Origin: Paenibacillus sp. LS1
Lineage (GTDB): Bacteria; Bacillota; Bacilli; Paenibacillales; Paenibacillaceae
Assembly: GCF_026013365.1 (NCBI RefSeq)
Contig: NZ_JAPDOE010000001.1
Span: 1,860,001-1,924,000 of the forward strand
Direction of reading: 5' to 3'
Length of the DNA: 64,000 bases
Made by a program: the position numbers and the translations under genes. Shown here piece by piece: positions 20,892 through 29,641 of this stretch; the first letter of the stretch is position 1, and every line of letters begins with the position of its first letter. Under the pieces are notes generated by a model. That model saw nothing but the letters and a program-made list of their open reading frames with translations, was not told the origin of the DNA and searched no databases.

Positions 20892-21148
20892 ATGTCTGCC
20901 ACTACATTTGCCTCACGGCACAAGGAGTCCGTAACTCGCTCGCATGCAGCAGAACGGCTCCCTTTGACTATGTTTCGAAATCCAGTCTGGAGATGATTGC
21001 GGAAGGGCTGACCGTAAAAGCCATTGCTTTGAAATTGAAGATCAAGGAATGCACCGTGAATCATCACAAAAAAGTGATTTTCAACAAATTAGGTGTGCAA
21101 TCTAGCACAGAAGCTGTTTCAATTGCCAGCCGATTGTCTTATTTATAG
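20892..21148 (+). pseudogene. frameshifted or truncated LuxR-type HTH gene
   Basis: ATG 20892 follows a strong RBS (AAGGAGGAAACAAC) but its frame stops after 34 codons. From about 20981 another frame encodes SLEMIAEGLTVKAIALKLK, IKECTVNHHKKV, FNKLGVQSSTEAVSIASRL and stops at 21148. This is the C-terminal two thirds of a LuxR/GerE DNA-binding domain, with the recognition helix and the FxKLGVxSxTEAV motif intact. That frame is open back to 20840 but has no ATG, GTG or TTG until ATG 20993, which lacks a properly spaced RBS. The simplest reading is a gene broken by a frameshift; a functional 51-residue mini-HTH from 20993 is possible. Confidence 0.6.
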
Positions 21149-21154
21149 AGGACC

Positions 21155-21172
21155 CCTATAGATTCCTATAGG
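21155..21172. repeat. inverted repeat upstream of a lipoprotein gene
   Basis: CCTATAG and CTATAGG separated by ATTC, a perfect 7-bp inverted repeat 90 bp upstream of the lipoprotein start and immediately after the LuxR remnant. It could be an operator. Confidence 0.5.
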
Positions 21173-21262
21173 CAGTAAATGAGAACGTTCGTGCTGCAAT
21201 TTAGAGAACAAGCAAGATGTAGAGAGAGAAAAACAAACACACACACATTTCAGGAGGGTAAT

Positions 21263-22042
21263 ATGAAAATTCCAAAAAAAGTTTCTTTATTCGCCATGCT
21301 CATCATGATTATGCTGGTTGCAGCCGCTTGCGGTGACAAAGCAGATAACACAGCCGCAACAGAAGAGCCTACCCCGACAGAAACAACGACGGGTACTGAT
21401 TCTGAACCAGCGAATACAGAAGAAACAGAGAACACAGAACCAGCAAGCGAAGAGTCTAAGGAAACCGATAATTCCCAAGACGTTGAGCTGGGGACTACAG
21501 AAAAAGGTTCTTACACCAATGACTATTTCGGCGTATCTCTGAAATTCCCGGAAGCATGGGAGTTCCAAGATGCTGCTGGCATGAATGAGCTGACAAGTGC
21601 TTCATCTGAAGCGATTGCTGGTGATGATGAAACGAAGAAAAAACAAATCGAACTGTCTCAGACCAAAACATTGAATCTGCTTATGGCTTCAAAGTATCCA
21701 TTAGATGCAGGCGAAGTTGGTCCTTCCGCAATTGCGGTTGCTGAGAAAGTAAGCTTGCTGCAAGGTATTCGTACAGGTAAAGACTACCTGGTAGCAACCA
21801 AAAAATTCATGGAAGATAGTCAGTTCCCTTACGATTACAAAGAAATGACGACTGAAACCATCGGTGGCAAAGAGATGGATCTGATGCAAATCACGATGGA
21901 TGCAGGTGACGGTTCAACGATTACTCAGGACTACTACAGCACGATTATTGAAGGATATGCTTTCAACTTCATCTTCACTTACATGGATGATAAGACCAAA
22001 GCCGAGATAGATACCATCAAGAAATCGGTTCAATTCAAATAA
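21263..22042 (+). CDS. secreted lipoprotein of unknown function
   Basis: 259 residues from ATG 21263 after AGGAGGGTAAT. A signal peptide with lipobox LVAAAC puts the lipidated Cys at residue 23. Residues 28-75 are a Thr/Glu/Pro-rich low-complexity linker (TEEPTPTETTTGT). The folded part starts GSYTNDYFGVSLKFPEAWEFQD, the pattern seen in PsbP/DUF1795-like outer-surface domains of Bacillales lipoproteins, and ends IDTIKKSVQFK. Ligand unknown. It has its own terminator. Confidence 0.8.
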   Translation: MKIPKKVSLFAMLIMIMLVAAACGDKADNTAATEEPTPTETTTGTDSEPANTEETENTEPASEESKETDNSQDVELGTTEKGSYTNDYFGVSLKFPEAWEFQDAAGMNELTSASSEAIAGDDETKKKQIELSQTKTLNLLMASKYPLDAGEVGPSAIAVAEKVSLLQGIRTGKDYLVATKKFMEDSQFPYDYKEMTTETIGGKEMDLMQITMDAGDGSTITQDYYSTIIEGYAFNFIFTYMDDKTKAEIDTIKKSVQFK

Positions 22043-22083
22043 TCGCTTTTGATGACTGCTATTATACGAAGCACATAAAACAC

Positions 22084-22126
22084 AACCCCGATAACGATCT
22101 ATGGAGATCATTGTCGGGGTTCTTTT
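22084..22126. terminator. terminator between the lipoprotein and ABC ATPase genes
   Basis: AACCCCGATAACGATCT pairs with AGATCATTGTCGGGGTT (22084-22100/22105-22121), followed by TTTTG. The genes converge here. Confidence 0.85.
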
Positions 22127-22150
22127 GTAATTAGAAAGGGCTATATTCCT

Positions 22151-23902
22151 TTAGCTAGATATGGCTACCCAGTGTCCTTCCTTGACTTCTACCCATCTGG
22201 AATGTTCCAGATTATAACGGTCCTCTACTTCAACATTTTCTCTAGCTGTTTCTTTCACAACATGTCTCTTTTTCTTCGCTTCTACCGCCGGATCAGGCAC
22301 AGGAATAGCAGACAGCAACGCCTTGGTGTAGGCATGTTGCGGGTTGGAATAGAGTTCTTCACTCTCTGCAAGCTCCACAATTTTCCCATTATACATGACA
22401 GCTACGCGATCGCTGATATGTTTGACCATGGACAAGTCATGCGCGATGAATAGATACGTCAAGCCTAATCGCTGCTGCAACTCTTCAAGCAGCTTTACGA
22501 TCTGTGCTTGTATCGACACATCCAGTGCAGACAACGGTTCGTCACATACGATGAATTCCGGCTCCACAGCCAGAGCTCGCGCAATACCAATCCGCTGTCT
22601 CTGTCCACCCGAGAATTCATGCGGATACCGCTGTGCATGGGTGGGATCGAGACCCACCATCTCCAGCAATTCCTCCACCCGCTTCTCCCGCTGAGCGGCA
22701 GTGCCTGCAAGTTGATGAATATCAAGGGCTTCTCCTATGATATCCATAATTCTCATTTTGGGATTCAGAGATGCATAGGGGTCCTGGAAAATAATCTGCA
22801 TATGTCTTCGCATTGTTTTCATCTCTGAAGCCGACAGACGATTAAGCGGAACTCCCTTAAACAGCACATCTCCACCTGTTGGCTCATGCAATCGCAAAAT
22901 GGCACGGCCTGTGGTCGATTTTCCGCTACCGGATTCCCCTACAACGCCAAGCGTCTCTCCTTGACGAATATGAAAACTGATATCATTCACGGCCTTTAAG
23001 GTATTGCCTTTCCCCAGATTAAAATGTTGTCTGAGTGATTTAACCTCAAGCAACGGCTGATCATCCTCCAGATCTCTCGGGACCATTGATACCGGTTTGG
23101 GCTTTTTCTTCTGATCCAGACGTGGTAATGCATTCAGAAGTCTAATCGTATACGGGTGTTTGGGATTGGCAAAAATCTCTGTCGTTGTCCCGGTTTCCAC
23201 AATCTGTCCTTCTTTCATAACCACAACCCGATCACACATGCCTGCCACTACGCCCAGATCATGCGTGATCAGAATAATCGATGTGCCCAGTTGGTCCTGC
23301 ATATCTTTCATTAAATTGAGGATCTGTGCCTGAATCGTAACATCCAGTGCAGTTGTCGGCTCATCAGCAATGAGCAATTCAGGACGACAAGCAAGTGCAA
23401 TACCGATCATGACCCGCTGGCGCATGCCTCCGGAGAATTCGTGCGGATATTGGTTGTAGCGTATTTCACTGCGAGTTATCCCCACCCGCTCCATCATGGC
23501 AATCGCCTGCTTCTTGGCTTCCCTTTTGGAAACCTTCTGGTGTTTGATCAGACTCTCGGAGATCTGTTTACCCACTTTAATAGTCGGATTAAGAGAACTC
23601 ATCGGATCCTGAAAGATCATGCCAATATCACGTCCACGGATGCTCTCCATCTCTTTCTGCGTTTTATTGGCGAGGTCGACCCCTTTAAATAGAATCTCTC
23701 CTTTTTTCATCTGTGAAGGCGGCGATGCAAGCAGCCTCATAATAGAACGTGCTGTTACACTTTTTCCACTGCCCGATTCTCCTACGATGCCCAACGTCTC
23801 GCCTTTTCGTACTTCAAAACTCACTTCTCGCACTGCCTGAAACTCACTCTCTCCAGAGTGAAACGAGACAGATAGCTCATTAACTTTCAGTAAAGGTTCC
23901 AT
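22151..23902 (-). CDS. double ATP-binding protein of a peptide/nickel-type ABC importer
   Basis: 583 residues containing both nucleotide-binding domains of a Dpp/Opp-type importer in one chain, as in GsiA. NBD1 (about 1-270): Walker [10 protein letters not shown], signature FSGGMRQR, Walker [16 protein letters not shown]2 (about 290-560): Walker [10 protein letters not shown], signature FSGGQRQR, Walker [13 protein letters not shown]. Each domain ends with the oligopeptide-transporter C-terminal segment ([35 protein letters not shown]). ATG 23902 is chosen because GGTGAT lies just upstream; ATG 23941 has no RBS. It is divergent from the two permeases and binding protein, with which it should form one transporter. 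Confidence 0.88.
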   Translation of the reverse strand: MEPLLKVNELSVSFHSGESEFQAVREVSFEVRKGETLGIVGESGSGKSVTARSIMRLLASPPSQMKKGEILFKGVDLANKTQKEMESIRGRDIGMIFQDPMSSLNPTIKVGKQISESLIKHQKVSKREAKKQAIAMMERVGITRSEIRYNQYPHEFSGGMRQRVMIGIALACRPELLIADEPTTALDVTIQAQILNLMKDMQDQLGTSIILITHDLGVVAGMCDRVVVMKEGQIVETGTTTEIFANPKHPYTIRLLNALPRLDQKKKPKPVSMVPRDLEDDQPLLEVKSLRQHFNLGKGNTLKAVNDISFHIRQGETLGVVGESGSGKSTTGRAILRLHEPTGGDVLFKGVPLNRLSASEMKTMRRHMQIIFQDPYASLNPKMRIMDIIGEALDIHQLAGTAAQREKRVEELLEMVGLDPTHAQRYPHEFSGGQRQRIGIARALAVEPEFIVCDEPLSALDVSIQAQIVKLLEELQQRLGLTYLFIAHDLSMVKHISDRVAVMYNGKIVELAESEELYSNPQHAYTKALLSAIPVPDPAVEAKKKRHVVKETARENVEVEDRYNLEHSRWVEVKEGHWVAISS

Positions 23903-23965
23903 ATCATCACCAGCTCTCATCCGTTTTTCACATTCACTCATCTCATATGTATACCATTTAATTCC

Positions 23966-23994
23966 TTGACAATTGTATAGACCCTAAATAATAT
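23966..23994 (+). promoter_or_regulatory. promoter of the permease/binding-protein genes
   Basis: TTGACA (23966-23971), 17-bp spacer, TAATAT (23989-23994): a near-consensus sigma-A promoter about 60 bp upstream of the first permease start. Confidence 0.75.
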
Positions 23995-24052
23995 ATACTA
24001 TATCAATCGGAATAATGCAATTTAAACCTGAATGAAAGGAGGCACGTTTGGT

Positions 24053-25495
24053 TTGAATCTTGCAGATAGCAGCAGACTCTCGCGGTTGGCACACAATTTA
24101 AGTTTTATTTATGGCAAAATGCTGCTTCATCCTTCCTACCGATATGTTCTGTTCATTCTTGGATTACCGATCAATTTGGTCGTGTTTCTAATATGGCGTT
24201 CGAATCGAAAAAATGACGGCTGGGTAGCTGCCAGGCAGGCGGCTGAGCAAGAACTGCTCGCTTCTTCCTACCGGAGCAAGCTTAAGTTGGAAGTAGAAGA
24301 ACAGCTGCGTCGCAAACATCGTTTTTTCCAGCAGCAGGTCAGTGAGGGAGAATTCACACGTCAGACTGAGGAATGGTTGGAAGAAAGTGTTCAGACAGAG
24401 TTGAAGACGCGGACGTCCCGCATACTTCAGGAACAAGGACATCAGCGACTTACAATGGCCGATACGTTCCACACCCTTATCGACAAACCATGGTTTTTCG
24501 CGATATCCATTATTCCAGGCTGTCTGATGTATAGCATTTTGTTTTTGTATGGCAATCCTTATCTAAAGTACATATTTGAAAGAATACTGATGACGGTATT
24601 CGTCATTCTGGGCGTAGCAACACTCGTATTTACGATTTTGTATCTGTCTCCGTTTAACCCGGCAGCTAACATTCTCGGAGAAACAGCGACGCAGGAACAG
24701 ATTGCAGCATTCAATCAGGTGTATGGCTTGGATCAGCCTTATCTCACACAGCTTTGGAACAATATCAAGGGAGTTGCCTTCTTCGATCTTGGTAAGTCTT
24801 TTGCAGGAAATGAAGATGTCACGGCAACGATCGCAAGGAAGTTTCCAATTACGTTGACGCTGGCGGTCATCTCCCTGCTACTGGCACTCGTCATTGCATT
24901 ACCCATTGGTATCATCTCTGCAATTAAACCTAATTCGTGGTTCGACTACACCTTCATGTTTATTGCTCTGATTGGATTATCGATCCCGAATTTCTGGCAA
25001 GGACTTATTTTCATTCTCAACTTTTCGATCAAAATGCAGTGGCTTCCCGCCACCTTCAACCCGCAGAACTGGCTGTCGATCATTATGCCAACCATTGTTC
25101 TGGGTACGGGACTTACAGCTGCGGTGGCCCGAATGACCCGCTCCTCTACACTGGAAGTCATTCATGAGGATTATGTAATGACCGCCCGTGCCAAGGGGTT
25201 AAGCGAACGTCAGGTCATGCTGAAACACGCTGTACGCAATGCATTGATTCCAATCGTAACTGTGGTTGGACTTCAATTCGGAGCCATGCTGGGCGGAGCA
25301 GCGGTAACGGAGAAAGTGTTTAATATCAGCGGTCTCGGTAGTTACATTGTGGATAAGCAATTTATCCCCGATATTCCGAGTATCATGGGCGGAGTAATCT
25401 ACACAGCGATTACAATCTCCATTATCAATGTAGCGGTTGATCTGCTGTACGCTTTTATTGATCCAAGAGTGCGTTCCAAGATGAAACAATATTAA
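24053..25495 (+). CDS. DppB-like ABC permease with a long N-terminal extension
   Basis: 480 residues. The last 310 match the first permease of Opp/Dpp/Nik importers: YIFERILMTVFVILGVATLVFTILYLSPFNP, then the EAA loop EDYVMTARAKGLSERQVMLKHAVRNALIP, ending DLLYAFIDPRVR. The first 165 residues are extra: one hydrophobic helix (YVLFILGLPINLVVFLIW), then about 100 charged, probably coiled-coil residues (EEQLRRKHRFFQQQVSEG). The TTG at 24053 is preferred because GGAGG is ten bases upstream, whereas ATG 24032 overlaps that RBS. First gene of a three-gene transcript with the second permease and the binding protein. Confidence 0.85.
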   Translation: MNLADSSRLSRLAHNLSFIYGKMLLHPSYRYVLFILGLPINLVVFLIWRSNRKNDGWVAARQAAEQELLASSYRSKLKLEVEEQLRRKHRFFQQQVSEGEFTRQTEEWLEESVQTELKTRTSRILQEQGHQRLTMADTFHTLIDKPWFFAISIIPGCLMYSILFLYGNPYLKYIFERILMTVFVILGVATLVFTILYLSPFNPAANILGETATQEQIAAFNQVYGLDQPYLTQLWNNIKGVAFFDLGKSFAGNEDVTATIARKFPITLTLAVISLLLALVIALPIGIISAIKPNSWFDYTFMFIALIGLSIPNFWQGLIFILNFSIKMQWLPATFNPQNWLSIIMPTIVLGTGLTAAVARMTRSSTLEVIHEDYVMTARAKGLSERQVMLKHAVRNALIPIVTVVGLQFGAMLGGAAVTEKVFNISGLGSYIVDKQFIPDIPSIMGGVIYTAITISIINVAVDLLYAFIDPRVRSKMKQY

Positions 25496-25507
25496 AGCAG
25501 GTGTACT

Positions 25508-27022
25508 ATGACAAAATCGGGTTCCTTAACACAAGAAATGCGTTTCCGGCTTAAGTCTTCTCGCGAATACAGTCAGGCGAGCTTTGCCTGGATCACGTCC
25601 CTTCTCTTGACTGCATTATTGCTGTTCAACAGTTATGACTGGAGCGGACAGACGTTCAAACCATTTCTGCTAACGATACTTGGGGTCTATGTATTCTTCA
25701 CACTGGTCCAAAGTGTTATCACCTTTCGGATTCGAAAAGACTTGATCCGAACCGGTACGGTTTCTGCTTTGACTCGCAGGTTAGCCTGGGTTCAGCTACT
25801 TGCTATCATTTCAGGCAATATATTTATCGTAACGGCAGCCTTTCATCTGATTCGAAAATCCAGGAACGTGGAGTATACCTTTGCGGTGTACATGCTGTTA
25901 ACCCAGCTGTTCGTGATTGGTGTATCCGCGTTAAATATCTTCAAACCTTATGTGGCTGACAACTTTCTGCCAGCCATGGCGGTGCTGATATTTATTCTGG
26001 TGATCGACCTGGTCGTACTGCTTATCGTATCCCGATATAATGCGACTTCTATCCTCCCTCGCTGGATGATAGGTGCCAGTGTAGTACTAATTCTTACCTC
26101 GATCACAGGTAATGTATTTGCACTCTTGCTCGGCATTTCCATTATCGGACGAATTCGCAGACAGGGGAAACAAAAATCAAACTTCTGGAACGATCTGTGG
26201 GAGCGCCTTGCTCCGAATATGACTGCCATGTCCGGTTTGTTTTTTATCATTTTTCTGTTCTCGATATCGATCTGCAGTTTCTTCACCTTTGACTACAGTA
26301 TGGCTGTCGAAAATAACTACTCGGCTCTGCTTCAACCGCCTTCCCTTGCGTATCCATTGGGAACGGATGACTTCGGACGATGTTTATTTTCCCGGATTGT
26401 ATTCGGTGCCCGAATCTCCTTGATCGTAGGCTGCATGTCGACCATCATTCCTGTGTTGATCGGCGGAGTCCTCGGAGCATTCTCCGGCTTCTACGGAAGG
26501 CATACGGATAACATCATCATGCGGCTGCTCGATATTCTCTATGCAATTCCGGGTATTCTGCTCGCCATTGCCATTATTGCGGCGTTCGGAGCCAATACGG
26601 TCAATCTCATTCTGGCGCTGAGCCTGGGTTCGATTCCAACGTATGCCCGTACCATGAGAGCCAGTGTACTCTATGTATCTACATTTGAATTCGTGGAAGC
26701 TGCACGTGCACTGGGGTACAACAATCGTACGATTATTTTCAAACACATTATTCCTAACTCGCTTGCGCCCATGATTATCAAATCCACACTCACGATTGGT
26801 GGAGCGGTTATCGCTACCAGCAGCTTGAGTTATCTGGGACTCGGTGTAGAGCCGCATATTCCGGAATGGGGTAACATTCTGAAGCTCGGCAGTACATACC
26901 TGGAGACTCACTCTTATCTGGCGATTTATCCAGGCTTGGCTATTATTCTACTGGTTCTTTCGTTTAACTTTCTCGGTGACGGCCTGCGTGATGCACTTGA
27001 TCCCAAGCTGGAGAAAGCATAA
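25508..27022 (+). CDS. DppC-like ABC permease with an extra N-terminal membrane domain
   Basis: 504 residues; a normal DppC is about 300. The first 220 residues form about six additional membrane helices (SFAWITSLLLTALLLF, TILGVYVFFTLVQSVI, LLTQLFVIGVSALNIF, AVLIFILVIDLVVLLIV and others). The core then follows: LAYPLGTDDFGRCLFSRIVFGAR, EAA loop ARALGYNNRTIIFKHIIPNSLAP, and LSYLGLGVEPHIPEWGNIL near the C-terminus. It begins 12 bp after the first permease with an AGGTG RBS. The extension parallels that of the partner permease, so the two probably co-evolved with the unusual binding protein next door. Confidence 0.87.
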   Translation: MTKSGSLTQEMRFRLKSSREYSQASFAWITSLLLTALLLFNSYDWSGQTFKPFLLTILGVYVFFTLVQSVITFRIRKDLIRTGTVSALTRRLAWVQLLAIISGNIFIVTAAFHLIRKSRNVEYTFAVYMLLTQLFVIGVSALNIFKPYVADNFLPAMAVLIFILVIDLVVLLIVSRYNATSILPRWMIGASVVLILTSITGNVFALLLGISIIGRIRRQGKQKSNFWNDLWERLAPNMTAMSGLFFIIFLFSISICSFFTFDYSMAVENNYSALLQPPSLAYPLGTDDFGRCLFSRIVFGARISLIVGCMSTIIPVLIGGVLGAFSGFYGRHTDNIIMRLLDILYAIPGILLAIAIIAAFGANTVNLILALSLGSIPTYARTMRASVLYVSTFEFVEAARALGYNNRTIIFKHIIPNSLAPMIIKSTLTIGGAVIATSSLSYLGLGVEPHIPEWGNILKLGSTYLETHSYLAIYPGLAIILLVLSFNFLGDGLRDALDPKLEKA

Positions 27023-27092
27023 ACGACTCGTTGAACTAATACAGAAAAAAAGAATTCACACATCACACATTCAAGATATGGAGGGTAATCCC

Positions 27093-28913
27093 ATGAAAAA
27101 ACGTACACTCATCTCATTGCTATTAATTCTCGTCATTGTGATTTCCGGCTGCAGTGTAAAAACGAAAACCGAATCCCAGGCGGAGACCGCACCAGCGGAC
27201 ACAACAGAAACTGCACAAAAACCAGCAGACATTGAACTGCTCGCCATGAGTTCTTCCGAAAATGATGTAAACATTGTCCGCGACCAGCTGACTAAAAATG
27301 GATTCAATGTAAAGCTGAACTTGCAGCCGGATTACGGTAGCTTCAAATCCCAGCAGGATGCAGGGAATTATGATATTGCCTTGTCCAGCTGGACAACGGT
27401 AACGGGAAATCCCGATTATGCGGTACGTTCCCTTTTCAAAACAGGTGGAGATTACAGTATCCTCGCCGATGGGGAAATTGATAAACTCATCGATCAGGCA
27501 GCTACCCAAACGCCAGATCAGTACAAAGACACATACAATCAATTGGAAGATCGCTTGGTAACTGACCAGGCTTACATCGCTCCTTTGTACATTTCTCTGA
27601 AAAGTCAGGCTGTGAACAAAGACATTCTGAATGTCGACACGGTTCGTCTCTCCAAATCCCGCGCCATGGCTTGGGAACCGATTGAGTTCAACGACAGCTC
27701 CAAAAATACCAAAGATCCGTTGATTCTGACGCAAAGTGCATCCGTACTGACTTCCCTTGATCCAATCAAAGGAAACGACGGTTCCATCAACCAATTGAAT
27801 ACCAATATGTATGTACGTCTCGTTAACCTGACAGATGACGATCAACTAACAGCAGATGGATCATTGTCCCATAACTTCAGTATTGCTGAAGGAAATTCGG
27901 ACTACTACTTCATCCTCAGAGACGATATCAACTTTGCGAAGATTGATAACAAAAAAGCTGTAGATACAGGAGAACGTGTCGGTGCAGATGATGTTATCTT
28001 CTCCCTGGATCGTGCTAAAAACAAAGATTCCGTTCCGGATCACCGGACGTACAGTTTGCATGAACACATCAAAGAAGCTGAGGTTGTAACGGATCTGAGT
28101 GCATTGCAATCTGTTAAACAATCCAGCGGCAACGGTACCATTCTGGAAGAATTGGAACAAGGGTTGGGCAGCAAAATTACAGAACTCGTGGCTGACAAAA
28201 CCAAAGCAGATAATAGTGCAGGAAAATATCAGGTCGTTAAACTGACAACAACTGAACCTTTCCCGCAAGTACTGAACTACCTGGCTCACCAATCTGCTGG
28301 GATCGTGTCCAAAAAACAGGTGGAGAGCATCAACACATATGATGTAGCTTCCTTTGACGTAAACAAAGATATTCCTTACGGTGACCAGAACACGGTGACT
28401 GAAGGCGCAGCATACAATAACACCCTTTACACGAGTGGCCCTTATATTTTGTCTTATAAAAATGACTATGAAGGTGTATTCTTGAAAAACCCGGCCTACC
28501 GTAAAGGTACGGAAGATGAGCCAAAAATTTCTCAGGTTAACGTCCGATTCATCTCGGATGCAGATAGCGCCCTCTCTGCTCTTCGCAGCAGTGAAATTCA
28601 CTTATACTACGGTGTACCTGAAACCAAGTATGATATCATCGAAAATGACAGTAAGCTGAAACTGCAAAGTCTTCCAAGTAACGCTGTCTCTTATCTGTTG
28701 TTCAACACGGCCAATCGTGAGGTTGCCAAGAGCAGTGACTTGAGAAAAGCCGTGCTGTACTCCATCAATCAAGATGAGATTTTGAGTTTCTACAAGAACA
28801 ACAAACTCAAAGCATACTCTACAGTAAGCCCGCTCGTTCAGACTGGGAATGAATTGAAAGCTGATCCTGCAAAAGTAAAAGAATTCTTGAGCAACTATAA
28901 CGCTTCCAAGTAA
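27093..28913 (+). CDS. circularly permuted substrate-binding lipoprotein of the Opp/Dpp family
   Basis: 606 residues from ATG 27093 after GGAGGGTAATCCC. Lipobox VISGC lipidates Cys20. Residues 46-200 match the part that normally ends SBP_bac_5 proteins (NIVRDQLTKNGFNVKLNL, NYDIALSSWTTVTGNPDYAV, IDKLIDQAATQTPDQYKDTY, AYIAPLYISLK). Residues 207-606 match the part that normally begins them: LILTQSASVLTSLDP, YYFILRDDINF, GADDVIFSLDRAK, SGPYILSYKN, DADSALSALRSSEI, LLFNTANR..AVLYSINQDEIL, stopping at DPAKVKEFLSNYNASK. This is the point where the normal fold would enter its last segment. The order is therefore swapped by circular permutation. Peptide or chelate ligand unknown. Confidence 0.85.
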   Translation: MKKRTLISLLLILVIVISGCSVKTKTESQAETAPADTTETAQKPADIELLAMSSSENDVNIVRDQLTKNGFNVKLNLQPDYGSFKSQQDAGNYDIALSSWTTVTGNPDYAVRSLFKTGGDYSILADGEIDKLIDQAATQTPDQYKDTYNQLEDRLVTDQAYIAPLYISLKSQAVNKDILNVDTVRLSKSRAMAWEPIEFNDSSKNTKDPLILTQSASVLTSLDPIKGNDGSINQLNTNMYVRLVNLTDDDQLTADGSLSHNFSIAEGNSDYYFILRDDINFAKIDNKKAVDTGERVGADDVIFSLDRAKNKDSVPDHRTYSLHEHIKEAEVVTDLSALQSVKQSSGNGTILEELEQGLGSKITELVADKTKADNSAGKYQVVKLTTTEPFPQVLNYLAHQSAGIVSKKQVESINTYDVASFDVNKDIPYGDQNTVTEGAAYNNTLYTSGPYILSYKNDYEGVFLKNPAYRKGTEDEPKISQVNVRFISDADSALSALRSSEIHLYYGVPETKYDIIENDSKLKLQSLPSNAVSYLLFNTANREVAKSSDLRKAVLYSINQDEILSFYKNNKLKAYSTVSPLVQTGNELKADPAKVKEFLSNYNASK

Positions 28914-28926
28914 ACGTATAACAACA

Positions 28927-28975
28927 AAAGGCTGCCATCAGGATCATGTATTTGACCTGATGGCAGCCTTTTTTA
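28927..28975. terminator. terminator of the permuted-SBP operon
   Basis: AAAGGCTGCCATCAGG (28927-28942) pairs perfectly with CCTGATGGCAGCCTTT (28956-28971), followed by TTTT. The opposite-strand acetyltransferase ends at 28973, so both use it. Confidence 0.9.
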
Positions 28976-29614
28976 TTCTTCCAGCACACGGCAATCTGCC
29001 AGAACATCGGGGAAATTCCGCATGCTGTCCGCTTCCGTAATTTTGCGAATAACTCGGCACGGTACGCCTGCCGCCAAAGAATGCGGTGGAATATCACGCG
29101 TCACCACACTACCTGCTCCGATGACACATCCGTCTCCAATCGTTACGCCTCCGCACACTGTGACGTTTGCCGAAATCCATACATCGTTTCCAATCATGAC
29201 AGGTTTGGCATAACATAGCGACTTCACATCACCGTTCTGGTCCAACATCTGTCGCCGCTCACGGGCAATCATGGGGTGAACGGGGGTAACAATCGTAACG
29301 TTGGGTCCAAAACTGGTATAGTCCCCGATCGTCACTTGCGCGTCGTCTTGTATCGTCAGATTGTAATTACCGAAGAAGTGGTCGCCTATCCGGGTATGCA
29401 CACCATAATGAAAGAAGATTGGGCCTTGCATGAATCCACCTTCACCGATCTGCCCCAGTAGCTGTTGCAATATCTGATTTCTTTCCTCAGTCTGTTCTTC
29501 AAAGGTCTGACTGTAACGCTGACTGAGATTATGGGCTCGCCTTTTGATGGCCTTTAATTCCGGATCACTTGGACTAAACAGAATCCCCTTCATGATTCTC
29601 TCTTCTTCATGCAT
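28973..29614 (-). CDS. sugar O-acetyltransferase of the maltose/galactoside acetyltransferase type
   Basis: 213 residues. Left-handed beta-helix (hexapeptide repeat) enzyme that transfers acetyl from acetyl-CoA. N-terminal Mac-type helix region (ELKAIKRRAHNLSQRYSQT) is followed by repeats. The catalytic histidine is in TIVTPVHPMIARER, and the CoA-binding end is IGDGCVIGAGSVVTRDIPPHSLAAGVPCRVIRKI. The second ATG of an ATGATG pair (29614) is best spaced from GGAGG; 29617 is equally possible. The ROK-like regulator lies just upstream on the same strand. Confidence 0.88.
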   Translation of the reverse strand: MHEEERIMKGILFSPSDPELKAIKRRAHNLSQRYSQTFEEQTEERNQILQQLLGQIGEGGFMQGPIFFHYGVHTRIGDHFFGNYNLTIQDDAQVTIGDYTSFGPNVTIVTPVHPMIARERRQMLDQNGDVKSLCYAKPVMIGNDVWISANVTVCGGVTIGDGCVIGAGSVVTRDIPPHSLAAGVPCRVIRKITEADSMRNFPDVLADCRVLEE

Positions 29615-29641
29615 CATGAATCCTCCTCTACAAGGGTTAGC

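Noticed and set aside
21281..21440. Thr/Glu-rich repeat of the lipoprotein as a tandem DNA repeat
   Set aside because: Low-complexity codons (GAA/ACA/ACG) for a surface linker, without a regular repeat unit.
27123..28601. Two long minus-strand ORFs opposite the permuted SBP
   Set aside because: No RBS and unlikely composition; the plus-strand lipoprotein explains the region fully.
27093..28913. Permuted SBP as a fusion of two different proteins or an assembly error
   Set aside because: Both parts are complementary segments of one family, the frame is continuous through residue 200-210, the signal peptide and RBS are normal, and flanking genes are collinear with a transporter operon.
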